From: an uncultured Eubacteriales bacterium
Lineage (GTDB): Bacteria; Bacillota; Clostridia; Oscillospirales; QAMX01
Assembly (NCBI GenBank): GCA_905205975.1
Contig: CAJLFQ010000002.1
Span: 11,029-75,028, forward strand
Direction: 5' to 3'
Length of the DNA stretch: 64,000 nucleotides
Numbering within the stretch: the first letter of the stretch is position 1; every line of letters starts with the position of its first letter. Shown here one piece after another: positions 16,066 through 25,883 of the stretch. The position numbers and the translations under genes are program-made. The notes below the pieces were generated by a model that worked only from the letters and a program-made list of their open reading frames with translations, did not search any database and was not told the origin of the DNA.

Positions 16066-16830
16066 ATGCACATTTTTGGAGAGAGCATCGCGGAAACGCT
16101 CCGCTATGCAGAGGGCATTCTGCCCGCGCTGATGAACGGGTTCTGGGTGACGCTGAAGCTGTTCGTTTTGACGCTGGCGCTGTCGGTGCCGCTCGGCCTG
16201 CCGCTGGCGCTCGGCAGCATCTGCCGCGTTCCGCCGGTCCGCTGGATCTGCAAGGCCTACATCTGGATTTTCCGCGGGACGCCGCTGATGCTCCAGCTCT
16301 TTTTCTTTTACTTTTTTCTGCCCATCGCCTGCAACATCCGGCTGGACAGCTTTCCGACGGCGGTTATCACGTTCGTTTTGAACTATGCCGCCTATCTCGC
16401 GGAGATTTACCGCGGCGGCATCGAGAGCATCGACCGCGGCCAATATGAGGCGGCGCAGTCGCTCGGGCTCAGCCGCCTGCGCACCATGTTCGGCATCATC
16501 CTTCCGCAGACGGTCAAGCGTGTGCTGCCCCCGGTGGCCAACGAAGCCATCACGCTCGTCAAGGATACGGCGCTGGTCTACGTCATCGGCGTCGGCGAAT
16601 TGATGAAGGCGTCGCAGGGGGCGGTCAACCGCGACGCCAACGCGATGGCCTACCTGATTGCGGCCGTTCTGTATTTGATCTGCGCCTTCCTGCTGACGAT
16701 GGTGACCCGGCGGATCGAATCGCACTTTTCGCGGTATGAGGCGTCGGCGGAATCAGCCAATGCCAGCCAGCAGAAACGCCCGGCGCGCCGCTTCTGGAAG
16801 CGCCGCGCAGACGGCGAACCCCGGAGGTGA
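16066..16830 (+). CDS. Polar amino acid ABC transporter permease
   Basis: A 254-residue inner-membrane protein of the HisM/GlnP permease family, with about five to six membrane helices, the [14 protein letters not shown] segment typical of amino acid permeases, and the EAAQSLG-type coupling loop ([15 protein letters not shown]) that contacts the ATPase. The start at 16066 has AGAGGG about nine bases upstream; in-frame sequence before it is arginine-rich and not homologous-looking. It forms a pair with the ATPase gene downstream. The periplasmic-type binding protein normally encoded with such pairs is missing here. Confidence 0.92.
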   Translation: MHIFGESIAETLRYAEGILPALMNGFWVTLKLFVLTLALSVPLGLPLALGSICRVPPVRWICKAYIWIFRGTPLMLQLFFFYFFLPIACNIRLDSFPTAVITFVLNYAAYLAEIYRGGIESIDRGQYEAAQSLGLSRLRTMFGIILPQTVKRVLPPVANEAITLVKDTALVYVIGVGELMKASQGAVNRDANAMAYLIAAVLYLICAFLLTMVTRRIESHFSRYEASAESANASQQKRPARRFWKRRADGEPRR

Positions 16831-16835
16831 GCACA

Positions 16836-17621
16836 GTGGAAACAAACAAACAGGCGGAATACGTTCTGACCATGCAGGGCATCCGCAAACGGTATGCCAA
16901 CTGCGAGGCGCTGCGCGGCGTCGATCTCTGCGTCAAAAAGGGCGAAACCGTCGCCATCATCGGCCCGTCCGGGTCAGGGAAATCGACGCTCCTGCGCTGC
17001 ATCAACTATTTGGAAAAAGTCTCGGCCGGCAAAATCGTCGTCAACGGCGATACGCTGGTCGAAACGAATGAATCGGGCCGGGTCTGTTATCCGAAAGACC
17101 GGGAAATCCGACGCATCTGCACCGAAACGGGGATGGTTTTCCAGCATTTCAACCTGTTTCCGCACATGACGTGCGTGCAGAATATCAGCTATGCGCCGAT
17201 CCGCGTCAAGCATCAGCCAAAAGAAGAGGCGGAGGCGCGCGCCTGCGCCCTGATGGAACTCGTCGGGCTCAAGGGCAAGGAAAACGTCTACCCGGCGCAG
17301 ATTTCCGGCGGCCAGAAACAGCGCGTCGCTATTGCGCGCGGGTTGGCGATGAATCCGTCGCTCATGCTGTTCGACGAGCCGACCAGCGCGCTGGACCCGG
17401 AAATCACGGGGGAGGTGCTGGCCGTCATGCGGCGGCTTGCCGAAGCGAAGACGACGATGATCGTCGTCACGCATGAGATGGGCTTTGCACGAGAAGTGGC
17501 CGACCGCGTGATCTTTATGGATAACGGCCGGATCGAAGAAGAGGGCACGCCGGACGAATTGTTTACGAATCCGAAGAGCAAACGCCTTCAGGCGTTTTTG
17601 AGCGCTACGCTGACGATCTGA
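16836..17621 (+). CDS. Amino acid ABC transporter ATP-binding protein
   Basis: A 261-residue ATPase of the GlnQ/HisP type: Walker [11 protein letters not shown]-loop in [12 protein letters not shown], signature [16 protein letters not shown], Walker [15 protein letters not shown] and the H-loop VVTHEMGFA. The HFNLFPHMT segment is typical of polar amino acid importers. A GTG start at 16836 was chosen because GGAGG (16823-16827) lies eight bases upstream; the in-frame GTG at 16827 overlaps that site. It is six bases from the permease stop. The substrate is unknown. Confidence 0.93.
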   Translation: METNKQAEYVLTMQGIRKRYANCEALRGVDLCVKKGETVAIIGPSGSGKSTLLRCINYLEKVSAGKIVVNGDTLVETNESGRVCYPKDREIRRICTETGMVFQHFNLFPHMTCVQNISYAPIRVKHQPKEEAEARACALMELVGLKGKENVYPAQISGGQKQRVAIARGLAMNPSLMLFDEPTSALDPEITGEVLAVMRRLAEAKTTMIVVTHEMGFAREVADRVIFMDNGRIEEEGTPDELFTNPKSKRLQAFLSATLTI

Positions 17622-17631
17622 ATGCAAATGC

Positions 17632-17665
17632 AAGGGCACCCGCATTTTGAAGCGGATGCCCTTTT
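17632..17665 (+). terminator. Terminator of the ABC transporter operon
   Basis: AAGGGCA-c-CCGC, an eight-base loop, GCGG-a-TGCCCTT and a T-run. Confidence 0.8.
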
Positions 17666-17754
17666 GGCGTGCGGCGGAGCCTGCGGGTTTGCGGCAGGTA
17701 CATGACAAGAGCCTGCGTCGCGATGAGAAGGAAGAAGGCGTTTTTTCCCCGGCG

Positions 17755-17880
17755 GATTTGGCGGATTTGCCTTTTCCCCGGCGGATCCCCGCGCTTCCAC
17801 CTCATCCGGTTCTTTGTTTTTCCCCGAAAAGCAAAGAACCACCTTCCCCTCGTAGGGGAAGGCTTTGATTCGCCGCAGCG
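17755..17880 (+). repeat. Dispersed intergenic repeat, GCAAAGAA-hairpin type
   Basis: CCGGCGGATCCCCG, then CCACCTCATCCGG, the hairpin TTCTTTGCTTTTC/GAAAAGCAAAGAA, CCACCTTCCCCT-CGT-AGGGGAAGG. A reversed near copy lies at 36835-36960. It sits between convergent operons and may act as a terminator for spoIID. Confidence 0.85.
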
Positions 17881-17905
17881 CTTTCCTTCGCTTGCAGTCC
17901 ACCTG

Positions 17906-18955
17906 CTACTTGGTCGTGGGTTCCAGCGTCGTACCGGGGTAATAGTGCGACAGAATGGCGGCGGCGCTGTGGCCGTCGGCGGCCATGACTTTCGCGCCGT
18001 TCTGGCTCATGCCGACGCCGTGACCATACCCTTCTGTTTCAAACCGGATGCGTCCCGCGCCTTGGGTCACGGTAAACGAGGCGCTGCGCAGACCGCAGAG
18101 CGCGCGCAGTTCGCCGCCGGTGACCGTGACGCCGCCGACGCGGATCGTCTGCACCAAACCGCCCGCCGTGCGGACTGCGTCGGTGAACCAGTCGGATCCG
18201 TCGCGCAGCACGGCCGACGGATGGCGGCTGCAAAACATCTGACGGAATTCGGCGCAGTCGAATACGACGGCATTCCGCCAGCCGTTCAGCGCGGATTCGC
18301 CAGCCGGTGCGTCGACGCTGACGAGATACGGAACTTCGCCGCCCCAGACGTCGGCGCTGCTGTTCGTCGTCCGCCCGGACATCGCGTGAAACACAGCAAG
18401 GATCGGCTCGCCTGCATAGGTGAGAATCTGCCCGGATGTGTCGGCGACGGCATTTCGGATGCGGTCGGCGTATGTCTGCCCCTGCTCGCCCCAGCCTGCC
18501 GCCAGCGCGTTGAGGTCGGCCAGCGCGCAGCAGTGCGCCGGGTTATCGCAGAGGACAGCCGCTTCATGCGCGGAAACCGGGTGTGCCGCGCGGTAGCAGA
18601 TGTATGTCCGCGCGGCGATGGCCTGCGCCTTGAGCGCCTCCGCCGGGTAAAGCGCCGGCATTTCGGCGGCGACAATGGCGGCGACGGTCTCGTCCAGCGT
18701 CATCTGCGTCTCGACGCCGTCCACCAGCACGGTGATGCGCGAAGTGGTTTCCGGCGCTTGGATGGGCTCTCCGGTATCCGCCGGTTCATCGGAAGCAGCG
18801 GGTGGTGCAACGGTGCTGGCGGAGGCGGCCGGCGTGCTGGGGGATGCAGTTGTTTCCAGTGCGGGCAGCGCGTCTGCCCGGCTGGAAAAGATGGCCAGCG
18901 GCAGCGCAAAGGATGCCGCCAGCAGGCATAAGGTGAAAATCAGGCTTCGTTTCAT
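17906..18955 (-). CDS. spoIID: SpoIID-like peptidoglycan lytic transglycosylase
   Basis: A 349-residue protein with an N-terminal signal/anchor (about 5-28), a Thr/Ser/Pro/Ala-rich linker (30-70) and the SpoIID domain: AAEMPALYPAEALKAQA with the catalytic Glu, AARTYICYRA, the cysteine cluster CDNPAHCC (clostridial SpoIID binds zinc with two cysteines in this area), and the C-terminal GYGHGVGMSQNGA motif. SpoIID trims septal peptidoglycan during forespore engulfment, normally with SpoIIM and SpoIIP, which are absent here. The family also includes LytB-type amidase enhancers, so a vegetative role cannot be excluded. Confidence 0.9.
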   Translation of the reverse strand: MKRSLIFTLCLLAASFALPLAIFSSRADALPALETTASPSTPAASASTVAPPAASDEPADTGEPIQAPETTSRITVLVDGVETQMTLDETVAAIVAAEMPALYPAEALKAQAIAARTYICYRAAHPVSAHEAAVLCDNPAHCCALADLNALAAGWGEQGQTYADRIRNAVADTSGQILTYAGEPILAVFHAMSGRTTNSSADVWGGEVPYLVSVDAPAGESALNGWRNAVVFDCAEFRQMFCSRHPSAVLRDGSDWFTDAVRTAGGLVQTIRVGGVTVTGGELRALCGLRSASFTVTQGAGRIRFETEGYGHGVGMSQNGAKVMAADGHSAAAILSHYYPGTTLEPTTK

Positions 18956-19053
18956 GTTTGTCTCCTCTTTTCGTATCGATGCCGCCGCAGGGCGGTCATT
19001 TCTTTATATGCGCCGATGCGGAAAAACAGACCGCCCCGTGACCATATGAAAAG

Positions 19054-19093
19054 AAAAACGCCCGCTGCACAGAAGCCTGTGCAGCGGGCGTTT
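19054..19093 (-). terminator. Strong terminator of the vWA-ceramidase gene
   Basis: A 17-bp perfect stem (AAACGCCCGCTGCACAG and its complement) with a four-base loop. On the minus strand it is followed by TTTTTCTT. Confidence 0.9.
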
Positions 19094-19160
19094 CGCGCCT
19101 GCGCGGTGATTTGGAGAAATGCAAAAGTGAATGCAGAGATGGATGCGGCGAAGCGGCGCG

Positions 19161-21893
19161 CTATTGAATCGACGCGAGCAGCGCTTCAAAGTTGCCCGCC
19201 ATGACGTACGCCATATTCGGGCCGACCGAGTTGGTTTCTTCGTAGTGGCTGCGCCCCTGGCAGACCTTGTTGCCGTTGATATACGGCAGCGTCGGGTGCA
19301 GCAGGAAGTCGTTGGGCGGCACGACGTAGCCGGTCATATCGTTGGACAGACCGAAGACGATCAGGTCTTCGTTGTTTTCGCCGAACGTCTTGCCGTAACG
19401 GGCTGCGATTTCCACGAAGGTCTCCGGGTTCTCGGCATCCGGGTTGTGCGGGTCGGTTTCAATGCTGCCGGTGATTTCCGTCAGCAGACCGCCGTAGACG
19501 AGTTCCGGGAACATTTCGCCCGGCGTGAGGACGATGCTCTTCTTCCGGGCGCCGTCTTTCTGATAGAATTCAACCCAGCTCATCTCCGTCGTCGAGCAGA
19601 GCGGCAGATTCTGCTGCGTCATGCGGAAGTAGGACTGTGCGAACGAGGCAAGCGCATACCCGATCAGTTCACCTTCCGACAGACCGGAATCCTTGTAGCG
19701 GTTGTAGGCTGCGCGCATGTCGGCGAGCGCCGCAGCAAACTGCGCCGGATCGGCAAACCCGCGCGCGGTGCTGCGGATCCCGGTGGAAACGTCTTTCTGA
19801 TAGACGCGCGTGTCGATGATGCCGAGAGAGGCGACGAGACCGAGCAGATAGTTGTCGATCTGCGTTTCAAACGTGCGCGAGGTGAAGTTCAGCTTGGGCG
19901 CCAGCTCAAACTCGTTGTCCACGCTGACGGCCAGCTCGCCGACGCGGCGCCCTGTGACCTGCGTGATTTCCCAGAATTTATGCCGGTCGTTGCGCGGAAC
20001 GAAGCTTTCCGGGTATTCGTGTTCCTTGGTTGTCCGGATCAGACCGCCGATGGCGCCGGTGAAGAACGCGAAATCGGCGTTGGCTTCGGTATCCAGATAA
20101 TCGGCGAGCGGCGCTAAGAAGTCGGCGCTGGCGGCGGGGTTCGGGCCGTAGAGCGCTTCTACATGAACCGGCAGATGGAGCAGCCAGATTTCACGGCGGG
20201 AGGCGTCGTCCGGCGCGAAGCGGAACCGGGTCAGGATGTTGGCGTTTTCGGTCACATAGGGGTAGCGCGTATCTTCCGGGAGCGGGCAGCCGTATTCGGT
20301 CTGGCTGCGGGCGTCGGCGCTGCCGGCATACAGACGGCCCGTGGTACGCGATTCGTAGGCGGCGATGGCGGCGTTTTTCACGGCGTTTTCAACCTGTTCC
20401 ATATGGGACGGGTCTTTGGCGTCGAGCAGGAGCTTGCCCCACATGCCGAACGTATCGACCATGGCGTGGTTGTGGTCGCACATGATGTGGATTTCACGGA
20501 TGTTGTTTTCGTGGGCAAAGACGGCCAGACTGTCGCGCATTTCGTTGACGGTCGAGCGGCTCATGCCGACGGATTCAACGGCGATCAGCAGGACGCCGCC
20601 GCGGCCGGTGTTGTCGTCGAGGTAGATGGCGCGGGCGTATGCCTGATCGATCCAGCCGAGGCAGGGCTTATCGTTGCCGTAGCCGGCCATCCAGTAGCGC
20701 GTCTGCGGCAGCGACCAGACGGGCAGCGCTTCCTGGAAAGCGGCGACTGCATCGGCTTCACCGTCGGTGCCCAGCGCGGATTCGAGCGCCGCACAGGCTT
20801 CTGCGACGGAAGCGGCATAGGCGGCGTAATCCGCGTCAAACGTTGCGGCGCAGGCTGCGACGGTTTCCGGGTTGAACGGCGGATCCAGCGGCAGCACGCG
20901 GTTCAAAAACGATTTCCACGAGGTTTTCAGCGCGGCGCGCGCATCTGCCGGATAGGCGGCGTACGCCGTGTCAATGGCGAGATAGGCGTCCATCGCCGTG
21001 CGGAGCGTACCGGTCAGCGCGGCGGGATCAAACGACAGGTCTTCGCCGAAAATCGAGCGGTCATAGAGCGCGTTTTCCGGCAGATCCGAAGGACGGTAGC
21101 TTAAGAAGGGGAGGTCGGAGGGGATGATGCTTTCTTTCCCGAAGCCGGCTGTCCACGTTGACCCCGCGGAGACGGTGTCAAAACCGGTTTCTGCAAACAG
21201 CGCGGCACAGATTTCGGCGCCGGACGCGGTCTGCTGGAAATACCCTTTGTTCTGCGCGGCGCAGAGCAGCTTTTCGCTGCGGGAGCCGCTTTCAACCGCG
21301 ATGCCGGCCGACACGATGTCGATGCCCCAGTCGCGCATCAGGTGGGCCTGATCGAGCGCCGCGTCCACAGCGGCATCCGTTTCAAACAGGCCGGTGCCAA
21401 GCGTCTGGGTGTCCGTCGGGTCACAGTAGTACTGCGCCTTGCCTGCGCTGATGAGCACGACGGCCTGCTTGACGCCGGAACGGCCCTCGGTCTGGAGCAG
21501 ATCCGTCGCCGCCAGCAGGGCGGCTTCTACGTTGGCTTTCTCGCTGGAACGGAGAATGGTGGTGACGGTTGATTTCAGAAGCGTACGGTTTTTGCTGAAG
21601 GTGCGTGCGACGGCCGCTTCTTTGTCGAATGCGACAATAGCGACGCGGCTGCTGTCATTGCCGGAGAGGACAGCGTCAATCACGCTTTGGGCCAGGCTGC
21701 GCGCCGGGCGCATTTTCCGCACATAGGTGGAGGAATGCAGTGCTTGGGAACGGAACTCTTCATTCATGTTGTCGGAGCGGTCGAGCAGGATGACGACATC
21801 CGCGGGGTCGGTGCCGCTGTCGGCGACGGCGCAGGGCAGAATGCCTGCCAGCATCACACAGACCAGCAGGAGGCTCAGGAGACGTTTTCGCAT
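19161..21893 (-). CDS. Exported von Willebrand A domain plus neutral ceramidase-like protein
   Basis: A 910-residue protein with a signal peptide (about 1-25). Residues 30-230 look like a vWA domain (VVILLDRSDNMNEE, VAIVAFD, AVVLISAG); the metal site DxSxS is altered to DRSDN. From about 400 on it resembles the neutral/alkaline ceramidase N-terminal domain: AGYGN, a stretch YARAIYLDDNTGRGGVLLIA, then CDHNHAMVD where ceramidases have a THTHS zinc motif, and near the end FGLSNDMTGY, YEETNSVGPNMA. Ceramidases hydrolyse sphingolipid amides; whether this divergent enzyme does is unknown. A 17-bp terminator follows. There is no sorting signal or SLH repeat, so it is either secreted or held by an uncleaved signal. 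The domain combination is unusual to me. Confidence 0.72.
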   Translation of the reverse strand: MRKRLLSLLLVCVMLAGILPCAVADSGTDPADVVILLDRSDNMNEEFRSQALHSSTYVRKMRPARSLAQSVIDAVLSGNDSSRVAIVAFDKEAAVARTFSKNRTLLKSTVTTILRSSEKANVEAALLAATDLLQTEGRSGVKQAVVLISAGKAQYYCDPTDTQTLGTGLFETDAAVDAALDQAHLMRDWGIDIVSAGIAVESGSRSEKLLCAAQNKGYFQQTASGAEICAALFAETGFDTVSAGSTWTAGFGKESIIPSDLPFLSYRPSDLPENALYDRSIFGEDLSFDPAALTGTLRTAMDAYLAIDTAYAAYPADARAALKTSWKSFLNRVLPLDPPFNPETVAACAATFDADYAAYAASVAEACAALESALGTDGEADAVAAFQEALPVWSLPQTRYWMAGYGNDKPCLGWIDQAYARAIYLDDNTGRGGVLLIAVESVGMSRSTVNEMRDSLAVFAHENNIREIHIMCDHNHAMVDTFGMWGKLLLDAKDPSHMEQVENAVKNAAIAAYESRTTGRLYAGSADARSQTEYGCPLPEDTRYPYVTENANILTRFRFAPDDASRREIWLLHLPVHVEALYGPNPAASADFLAPLADYLDTEANADFAFFTGAIGGLIRTTKEHEYPESFVPRNDRHKFWEITQVTGRRVGELAVSVDNEFELAPKLNFTSRTFETQIDNYLLGLVASLGIIDTRVYQKDVSTGIRSTARGFADPAQFAAALADMRAAYNRYKDSGLSEGELIGYALASFAQSYFRMTQQNLPLCSTTEMSWVEFYQKDGARKKSIVLTPGEMFPELVYGGLLTEITGSIETDPHNPDAENPETFVEIAARYGKTFGENNEDLIVFGLSNDMTGYVVPPNDFLLHPTLPYINGNKVCQGRSHYEETNSVGPNMAYVMAGNFEALLASIQ

Positions 21894-22089
21894 GGGGATT
21901 CCTCACTTTCTTCAAGTAAAATGTTCCCCGGAAGGGCCGGGGATGCGCGGAGATTGTGGACACTCATAAGATACCATAAAATGCGCAAACTTGCAACCGC
22001 ATTCTGTCGAAAAAAGGGAAATACGCGTTTTTTTTTCAGCCGATTTATGGAGGCCTGCAAAAATAATCCGGAAAGTGCGGCTGTATGTC

Positions 22090-22118
22090 TTGACAAAATG
22101 CCCAAACGACGGTAAAAT
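22090..22118 (+). promoter_or_regulatory. Sigma-A promoter upstream of rny
   Basis: A perfect TTGACA, a 17-bp spacer and TAAAAT. It drives the short structured segment at 22125-22190 and possibly, by readthrough, rny. Confidence 0.8.
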
Positions 22119-22124
22119 ATATAT

Positions 22125-22190
22125 GTATGATAAAATCAGGCGGCAGAGTGGGGCGCGGAAGCGCCGTTGATCCGCAGCCGCCTTTTTTGT
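22125..22190 (+). ncRNA. Candidate small RNA or attenuator leader of rny
   Basis: About seven bases after the promoter, a transcript would fold into an outer stem GGCGGC (22139-22144)/GCCGCC (22177-22182) enclosing a tetraloop hairpin GGCGC-GGAA-GCGCC (22152-22165), followed by TTTTTT. It looks like a roughly 65-nt terminated RNA. It lies about 250 bases before the rny start, so it is either an independent small RNA or a leader controlling readthrough. No known riboswitch motif is recognised. The rest of the 21894-22436 gap shows nothing else supportable. Confidence 0.4.
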
Positions 22191-22436
22191 TCGGAGTCGT
22201 GTTTTTCGATTGATCGATTTTCTGATACAGTCCGTTTTTCCGGAAGGCGCCCTGCGTTTTCCGTTTCTTTGATGGAATGCCGTTCCGATTTTGCCGGTTC
22301 GGCCGTTGTGTTTTGCGAATGTACCATAGCGCAGCGTGTAGCATATCACGGCGCGGGCAGCTTTGCCGGCGCCTCATGGCAGAAAACACCGCTCCGGTTT
22401 GTCATAACTTTTTACAGAGAGGTGTTTGATAGATCT

Positions 22437-23990
22437 ATGGACTGGCTGCTGAAATATGTCCTGCCGGCGCTTGCTGTGCTTGTCGCCGTCGGCGGCGGCT
22501 TCTTTCTGGGCATCTTGTACCGGAAAAAGATCGGAGAAAAAGAAATCGGCAGCGCCGAAGAAGAATCCCGGCGCATTCTGAACGAGGCCATCAAAACGGC
22601 GGAGGCCAAAAAGCGCGAAGCGCTGATCGAAGCAAAAGAAGAAATTCTCAAAGCCCGCAACGAACAAGACCGCGAATTTAAGGAACGCCGCGCAGAAATC
22701 CAGAAACAGGAACGCCGCGTGGCACAGAAAGACGAAACGCTTGACAAAAAGCTCGACAACGTCGATAAAAAAGAAGAAAACCTGAACCGCAAACTCAAAG
22801 AAGCCGACAAAAAACTGGAAGAGGCCGAAGCCCTGAAGGCCAGCCAGATGGAAGTCCTGGAGAAAATCTCCGGCTATACCGTTGAAGAAGCCAAAGCATA
22901 CATCCTGCAAACCGTGGAATCCGAAGCGAAACACGACGTTGCGCTGAAGCTCCGCGAAATCGACCAGAACCTCCGCGAAGACGCGGAAAAGAAGGCCAAA
23001 GAAATCATTTCGCTGGCCATCCAGAAATGCTCCTCCGACTACGTCACCGAGGCGACGGTTTCGGTTGTTCCGCTCCCGAATGACGAGATGAAGGGCCGCA
23101 TCATCGGCCGTGAAGGCCGCAACATCCGCGCCATCGAAACGGCGACGGGCGTTGACCTCATCATTGACGATACGCCGGAAGCCATCACGCTTTCGTGCTT
23201 TGACCCGATCCGCCGGGAAATTGCCCGCCAGACGCTGGAAAAGCTGATTTCCGACGGCCGGATTCACCCGGCCCGCATCGAAGAAACGGTCGAAAAAGCG
23301 CGCAAGGAAGTCGAACAAACCATCAAATCAGAAGGCGAACGCGCCGTTTTTGAAGCGGGTGTTCACGGCGTTCACCCCGAGCTCATCAAGATCCTCGGCC
23401 GTCTCCGCTTCCGGACGAGCTATGGGCAGAACGTTCTGCGCCATTCCATCGAAGTGGCGCATTTGGCCGGCCACATGGCGGCGGAACTGGGCGTCGATAC
23501 GACGCTGGCAAAGCGCGCCGGCCTGCTGCACGACATCGGCAAAGCCGTTGACCACGAGGTCGAGGGCACGCATGTCGCCATCGGCGTTGACATCGCCAAA
23601 AAATTCAAGGAAAACCCGGAAGTGATTCACGCCATCGAGGCGCACCACGGCGACGTGGAACCGCATTCGATCATTGCCTTTATCGTCGACGCCGCCGACG
23701 ATATCTCAGCGGCCCGTCCGGGCGCCCGCCGCGAAAACCTCGAGGCTTACATCCGCCGTCTGGAACGTCTGGAAGAGATTTCCAACTCCTTCCCGGGCGT
23801 CGAGCGTTCGTTTGCCATTCAGGCCGGCCGCGAGGTGCGCATTATGGTCAAGCCGGAAGAAGTCAGCGACGACAATATGGTGTTGCTGGCGCACGACTTG
23901 GCGAAGAAGATCGAAAACGATCTCGAATACCCCGGCCAGATCAAAATCAGCATGATCCGCGAAACCCGCGCAGTCGATTACGCGAAGTAA
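22437..23990 (+). CDS. rny: Ribonuclease Y
   Basis: A 517-residue protein of normal RNase Y length. An N-terminal membrane anchor (about 4-26) is followed by a highly charged coiled coil (40-190), a KH domain ([17 protein letters not shown]) and a metal-dependent HD domain ([28 protein letters not shown]). It is a membrane-bound endoribonuclease that starts mRNA decay in Firmicutes. The ATG at 22437 was chosen because it gives the canonical anchor and length and has AGAGAGGTG upstream; the frame runs open upstream, but that part is not protein-like. It may be autoregulated through the structured leader upstream. Confidence 0.95.
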   Translation: MDWLLKYVLPALAVLVAVGGGFFLGILYRKKIGEKEIGSAEEESRRILNEAIKTAEAKKREALIEAKEEILKARNEQDREFKERRAEIQKQERRVAQKDETLDKKLDNVDKKEENLNRKLKEADKKLEEAEALKASQMEVLEKISGYTVEEAKAYILQTVESEAKHDVALKLREIDQNLREDAEKKAKEIISLAIQKCSSDYVTEATVSVVPLPNDEMKGRIIGREGRNIRAIETATGVDLIIDDTPEAITLSCFDPIRREIARQTLEKLISDGRIHPARIEETVEKARKEVEQTIKSEGERAVFEAGVHGVHPELIKILGRLRFRTSYGQNVLRHSIEVAHLAGHMAAELGVDTTLAKRAGLLHDIGKAVDHEVEGTHVAIGVDIAKKFKENPEVIHAIEAHHGDVEPHSIIAFIVDAADDISAARPGARRENLEAYIRRLERLEEISNSFPGVERSFAIQAGREVRIMVKPEEVSDDNMVLLAHDLAKKIENDLEYPGQIKISMIRETRAVDYAK

Positions 23991-24022
23991 ACCGCGAACC
24001 GCGCGTCAAACGCAAACCAATC

Positions 24023-24057
24023 AAATGCCCCGTCAGACGTGGTCTGACGGGGCATTT
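24023..24057 (+). terminator. Terminator of rny
   Basis: AAATGCCCCGTCAGAC, loop GTG, and a perfect complementary arm ending ATTT. The T-run is short. Confidence 0.85.
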
Positions 24058-24107
24058 CTGCGCTTTGCAGAGCGGGCGGAAGAGCAGCCGGGGGAAAAAC
24101 AGGTTTC

Positions 24108-24527
24108 CTACATCGGCTCGGAGATTTTGGAGAGCGCAAGACAGGCCTCCATATCGCAGCTGCGCGCGCGGGCGATATCCGCAAGAGAGAGGATGCCGAC
24201 CAGCTGCTGGCTGCGCGTGACCGGCAGGCGGCGGACGCGGTGCTCCGACATGAGCGAAGCCGCCTCGCGCACATCGGCCTCCGGCGAAACGGTGACGACG
24301 CCGCGGGACATGACGTCGCCGACGGTCAGCTCGCCGAGCGGGGCATCGCGCGCGACGCTCCGCGTCAGCATATCGCGGTCGGTGACGATGCCGCAGAGCC
24401 TGCCGCCGTCGTGCGTGACGGGCAGGACGCCGACGCGGTAGTGCGTCAGCAGCTGAACAGCATGGCTGAGCGGCGTCTCCGGCGAAACGGTGACGACATT
24501 GGAATTCATAAGTGCGCCGACAAGCAT
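24108..24527 (-). CDS. Tandem CBS-domain protein
   Basis: A 139-residue protein made of two CBS motifs: VGALMNSNVVTVSPETPLSHA...VTHDGGRLCGIVTDRDML and VGDVMSRGVVTVSPEADV...LPVTRSQQLVGILSLADI. Such stand-alone Bateman modules bind adenine nucleotides and regulate partners. The start at 24527 has a GGAGG site ten bases upstream; the open frame beyond it is not homologous-looking and runs through the neighbour's terminator. No enzyme or transporter partner adjoins, so its role is unknown. Confidence 0.88.
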   Translation of the reverse strand: MLVGALMNSNVVTVSPETPLSHAVQLLTHYRVGVLPVTHDGGRLCGIVTDRDMLTRSVARDAPLGELTVGDVMSRGVVTVSPEADVREAASLMSEHRVRRLPVTRSQQLVGILSLADIARARSCDMEACLALSKISEPM

Positions 24528-24598
24528 GGATTTCAAACCTCCGGAATCAAACTGGCAGTTCATAGCGATAGTATGGCGCAGAAACGCGCGCTTGATGC

Positions 24599-24634
24599 AA
24601 AAATCCCCCGGATTTTTTGAAAATCCGGGGGATG
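24599..24634 (-). terminator. Terminator of the NodB-like gene
   Basis: On the minus strand ATCCCCCGGATTTT pairs with an AATCCGGGGGAT arm followed by TTTTTGC. Confidence 0.85.
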
Positions 24635-24658
24635 AACGGCGCGGTGCGGGGAAGCGGA

Positions 24659-25768
24659 TCAATCGGCGGTCAGCTCGGAAAGGCGCAGATAGGTGGGCGA
24701 ATCCGCCGAACAGAGACGGAACAGCGCGGGCAGAATGGCGGCGGCTTGATTGCCGGGCAGAACGAGGATATCGCTGCCGGTGTCGAGCCGCGCATGCGCC
24801 TGTATCAGCTCAGAGCGGGTGTTTGCAGTGAACGTGAACCCGGCCGTCACCGGGCAGTAGCCCGCCGCAGCAAGCGCCTCCGACGTGTCACTGCCGGGGT
24901 CGTCGAGAAAGAGAACGACGCGTGCGGTCTCGCGGGCGGATTCAAACAGGTCGCGGTTGGCCTCGTCCAGCGCGGCTGAGGCAGTCCCGATGTCTCCGGC
25001 CAGCACAAACGCATGGCCTTCCACTGCGGCGCGGCGCAGCAGCGCGCCGTTCTGCGCGATTTCAAACGGCGTCACCCGGAAAACCGCGTGAACCGAGGCG
25101 GTTCGCAGTGCCGCAAGGACGGCTTCCAGATTGCTCAGACCGTCGATGACCAAACTGACGTCATACTGCCGGGGCGGCTCTGTCTGCGGCGGCGTCGTTG
25201 TGACAGAACTGCCGGGACGCGATGTGCCTGGGGAAGACGAACGGTATTTTTCCAGCAGCGGGGACGCAGCGGACGCATAGTAGCGCAGGAAGGATTCGTC
25301 GGACATGACGTCGTCATCCGGGAAAGAGAGCCGGGCAAACGGCGCGGGATCGGCGGCAAAGTACCGGTCGACCAGACCGAGGCGGTCGGCGGTGAAGGAG
25401 AAGGGGACAAAGCAGACGCTGCCCTTCCAGACGGCCGCGGCGTGATAGGAACCGTCGCTGTCGGCGGCGGTTCCGGAGGCGGTGTCAAAATAGAGGATGC
25501 GGCCGGATTTGAGGTTGGAGAGGATGACCAGCGTGGACTGATTGGTGCAGGTCAGACCGAGCGCCGTAAACATCGAGACGGGGACATACAGCGTCGAACC
25601 GGAAAAATAGGGCATGGTTTCCCGCTTGGGTTCGTTGATGCGGTACCCTGTGACTGTGAGGATGACGGTATCTTCCGCCGAAACGGTCAGCGCCAGACGA
25701 AGCGAGAACGCCGAAACGAGCAGCGCTGCGGCAAACAGCGCGAAAATCAGACGGGTGGAACGTTTCAC
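24659..25768 (-). CDS. Exported protein with stalk-like domain and degenerate polysaccharide deacetylase fold
   Basis: A 369-residue protein with a signal peptide or anchor (about 7-30). Residues 35-150 resemble the copper amine oxidase N-terminal-like stalk domain of clostridial exported proteins (YFSGSTLYVPVSMFTALGL). A Ser/Thr/Pro-rich linker (175-200) leads to a C-terminal region patterned like NodB polysaccharide deacetylases: VSLVIDG where active enzymes have FDDG, then AVFRVTPFEI for the TFFvtg strand and RRAAVEGHAF for the eGHeig helix. The aspartate pair and His-x3-His metal site are not evident, so catalysis is doubtful and it may be a binding protein. It has its own terminator. Confidence 0.6.
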   Translation of the reverse strand: MKRSTRLIFALFAAALLVSAFSLRLALTVSAEDTVILTVTGYRINEPKRETMPYFSGSTLYVPVSMFTALGLTCTNQSTLVILSNLKSGRILYFDTASGTAADSDGSYHAAAVWKGSVCFVPFSFTADRLGLVDRYFAADPAPFARLSFPDDDVMSDESFLRYYASAASPLLEKYRSSSPGTSRPGSSVTTTPPQTEPPRQYDVSLVIDGLSNLEAVLAALRTASVHAVFRVTPFEIAQNGALLRRAAVEGHAFVLAGDIGTASAALDEANRDLFESARETARVVLFLDDPGSDTSEALAAAGYCPVTAGFTFTANTRSELIQAHARLDTGSDILVLPGNQAAAILPALFRLCSADSPTYLRLSELTAD

Positions 25769-25883
25769 GGGGCGCCTCCTTTCAGAACCGGCTCAGAACC
25801 GGCGTCAGAACTTGAAATCAGATTCTATTTTACGCGTTTTCCGCCCGGATGTCAAGGTCTTTCAGCGGTGGAAAAGAATACAT

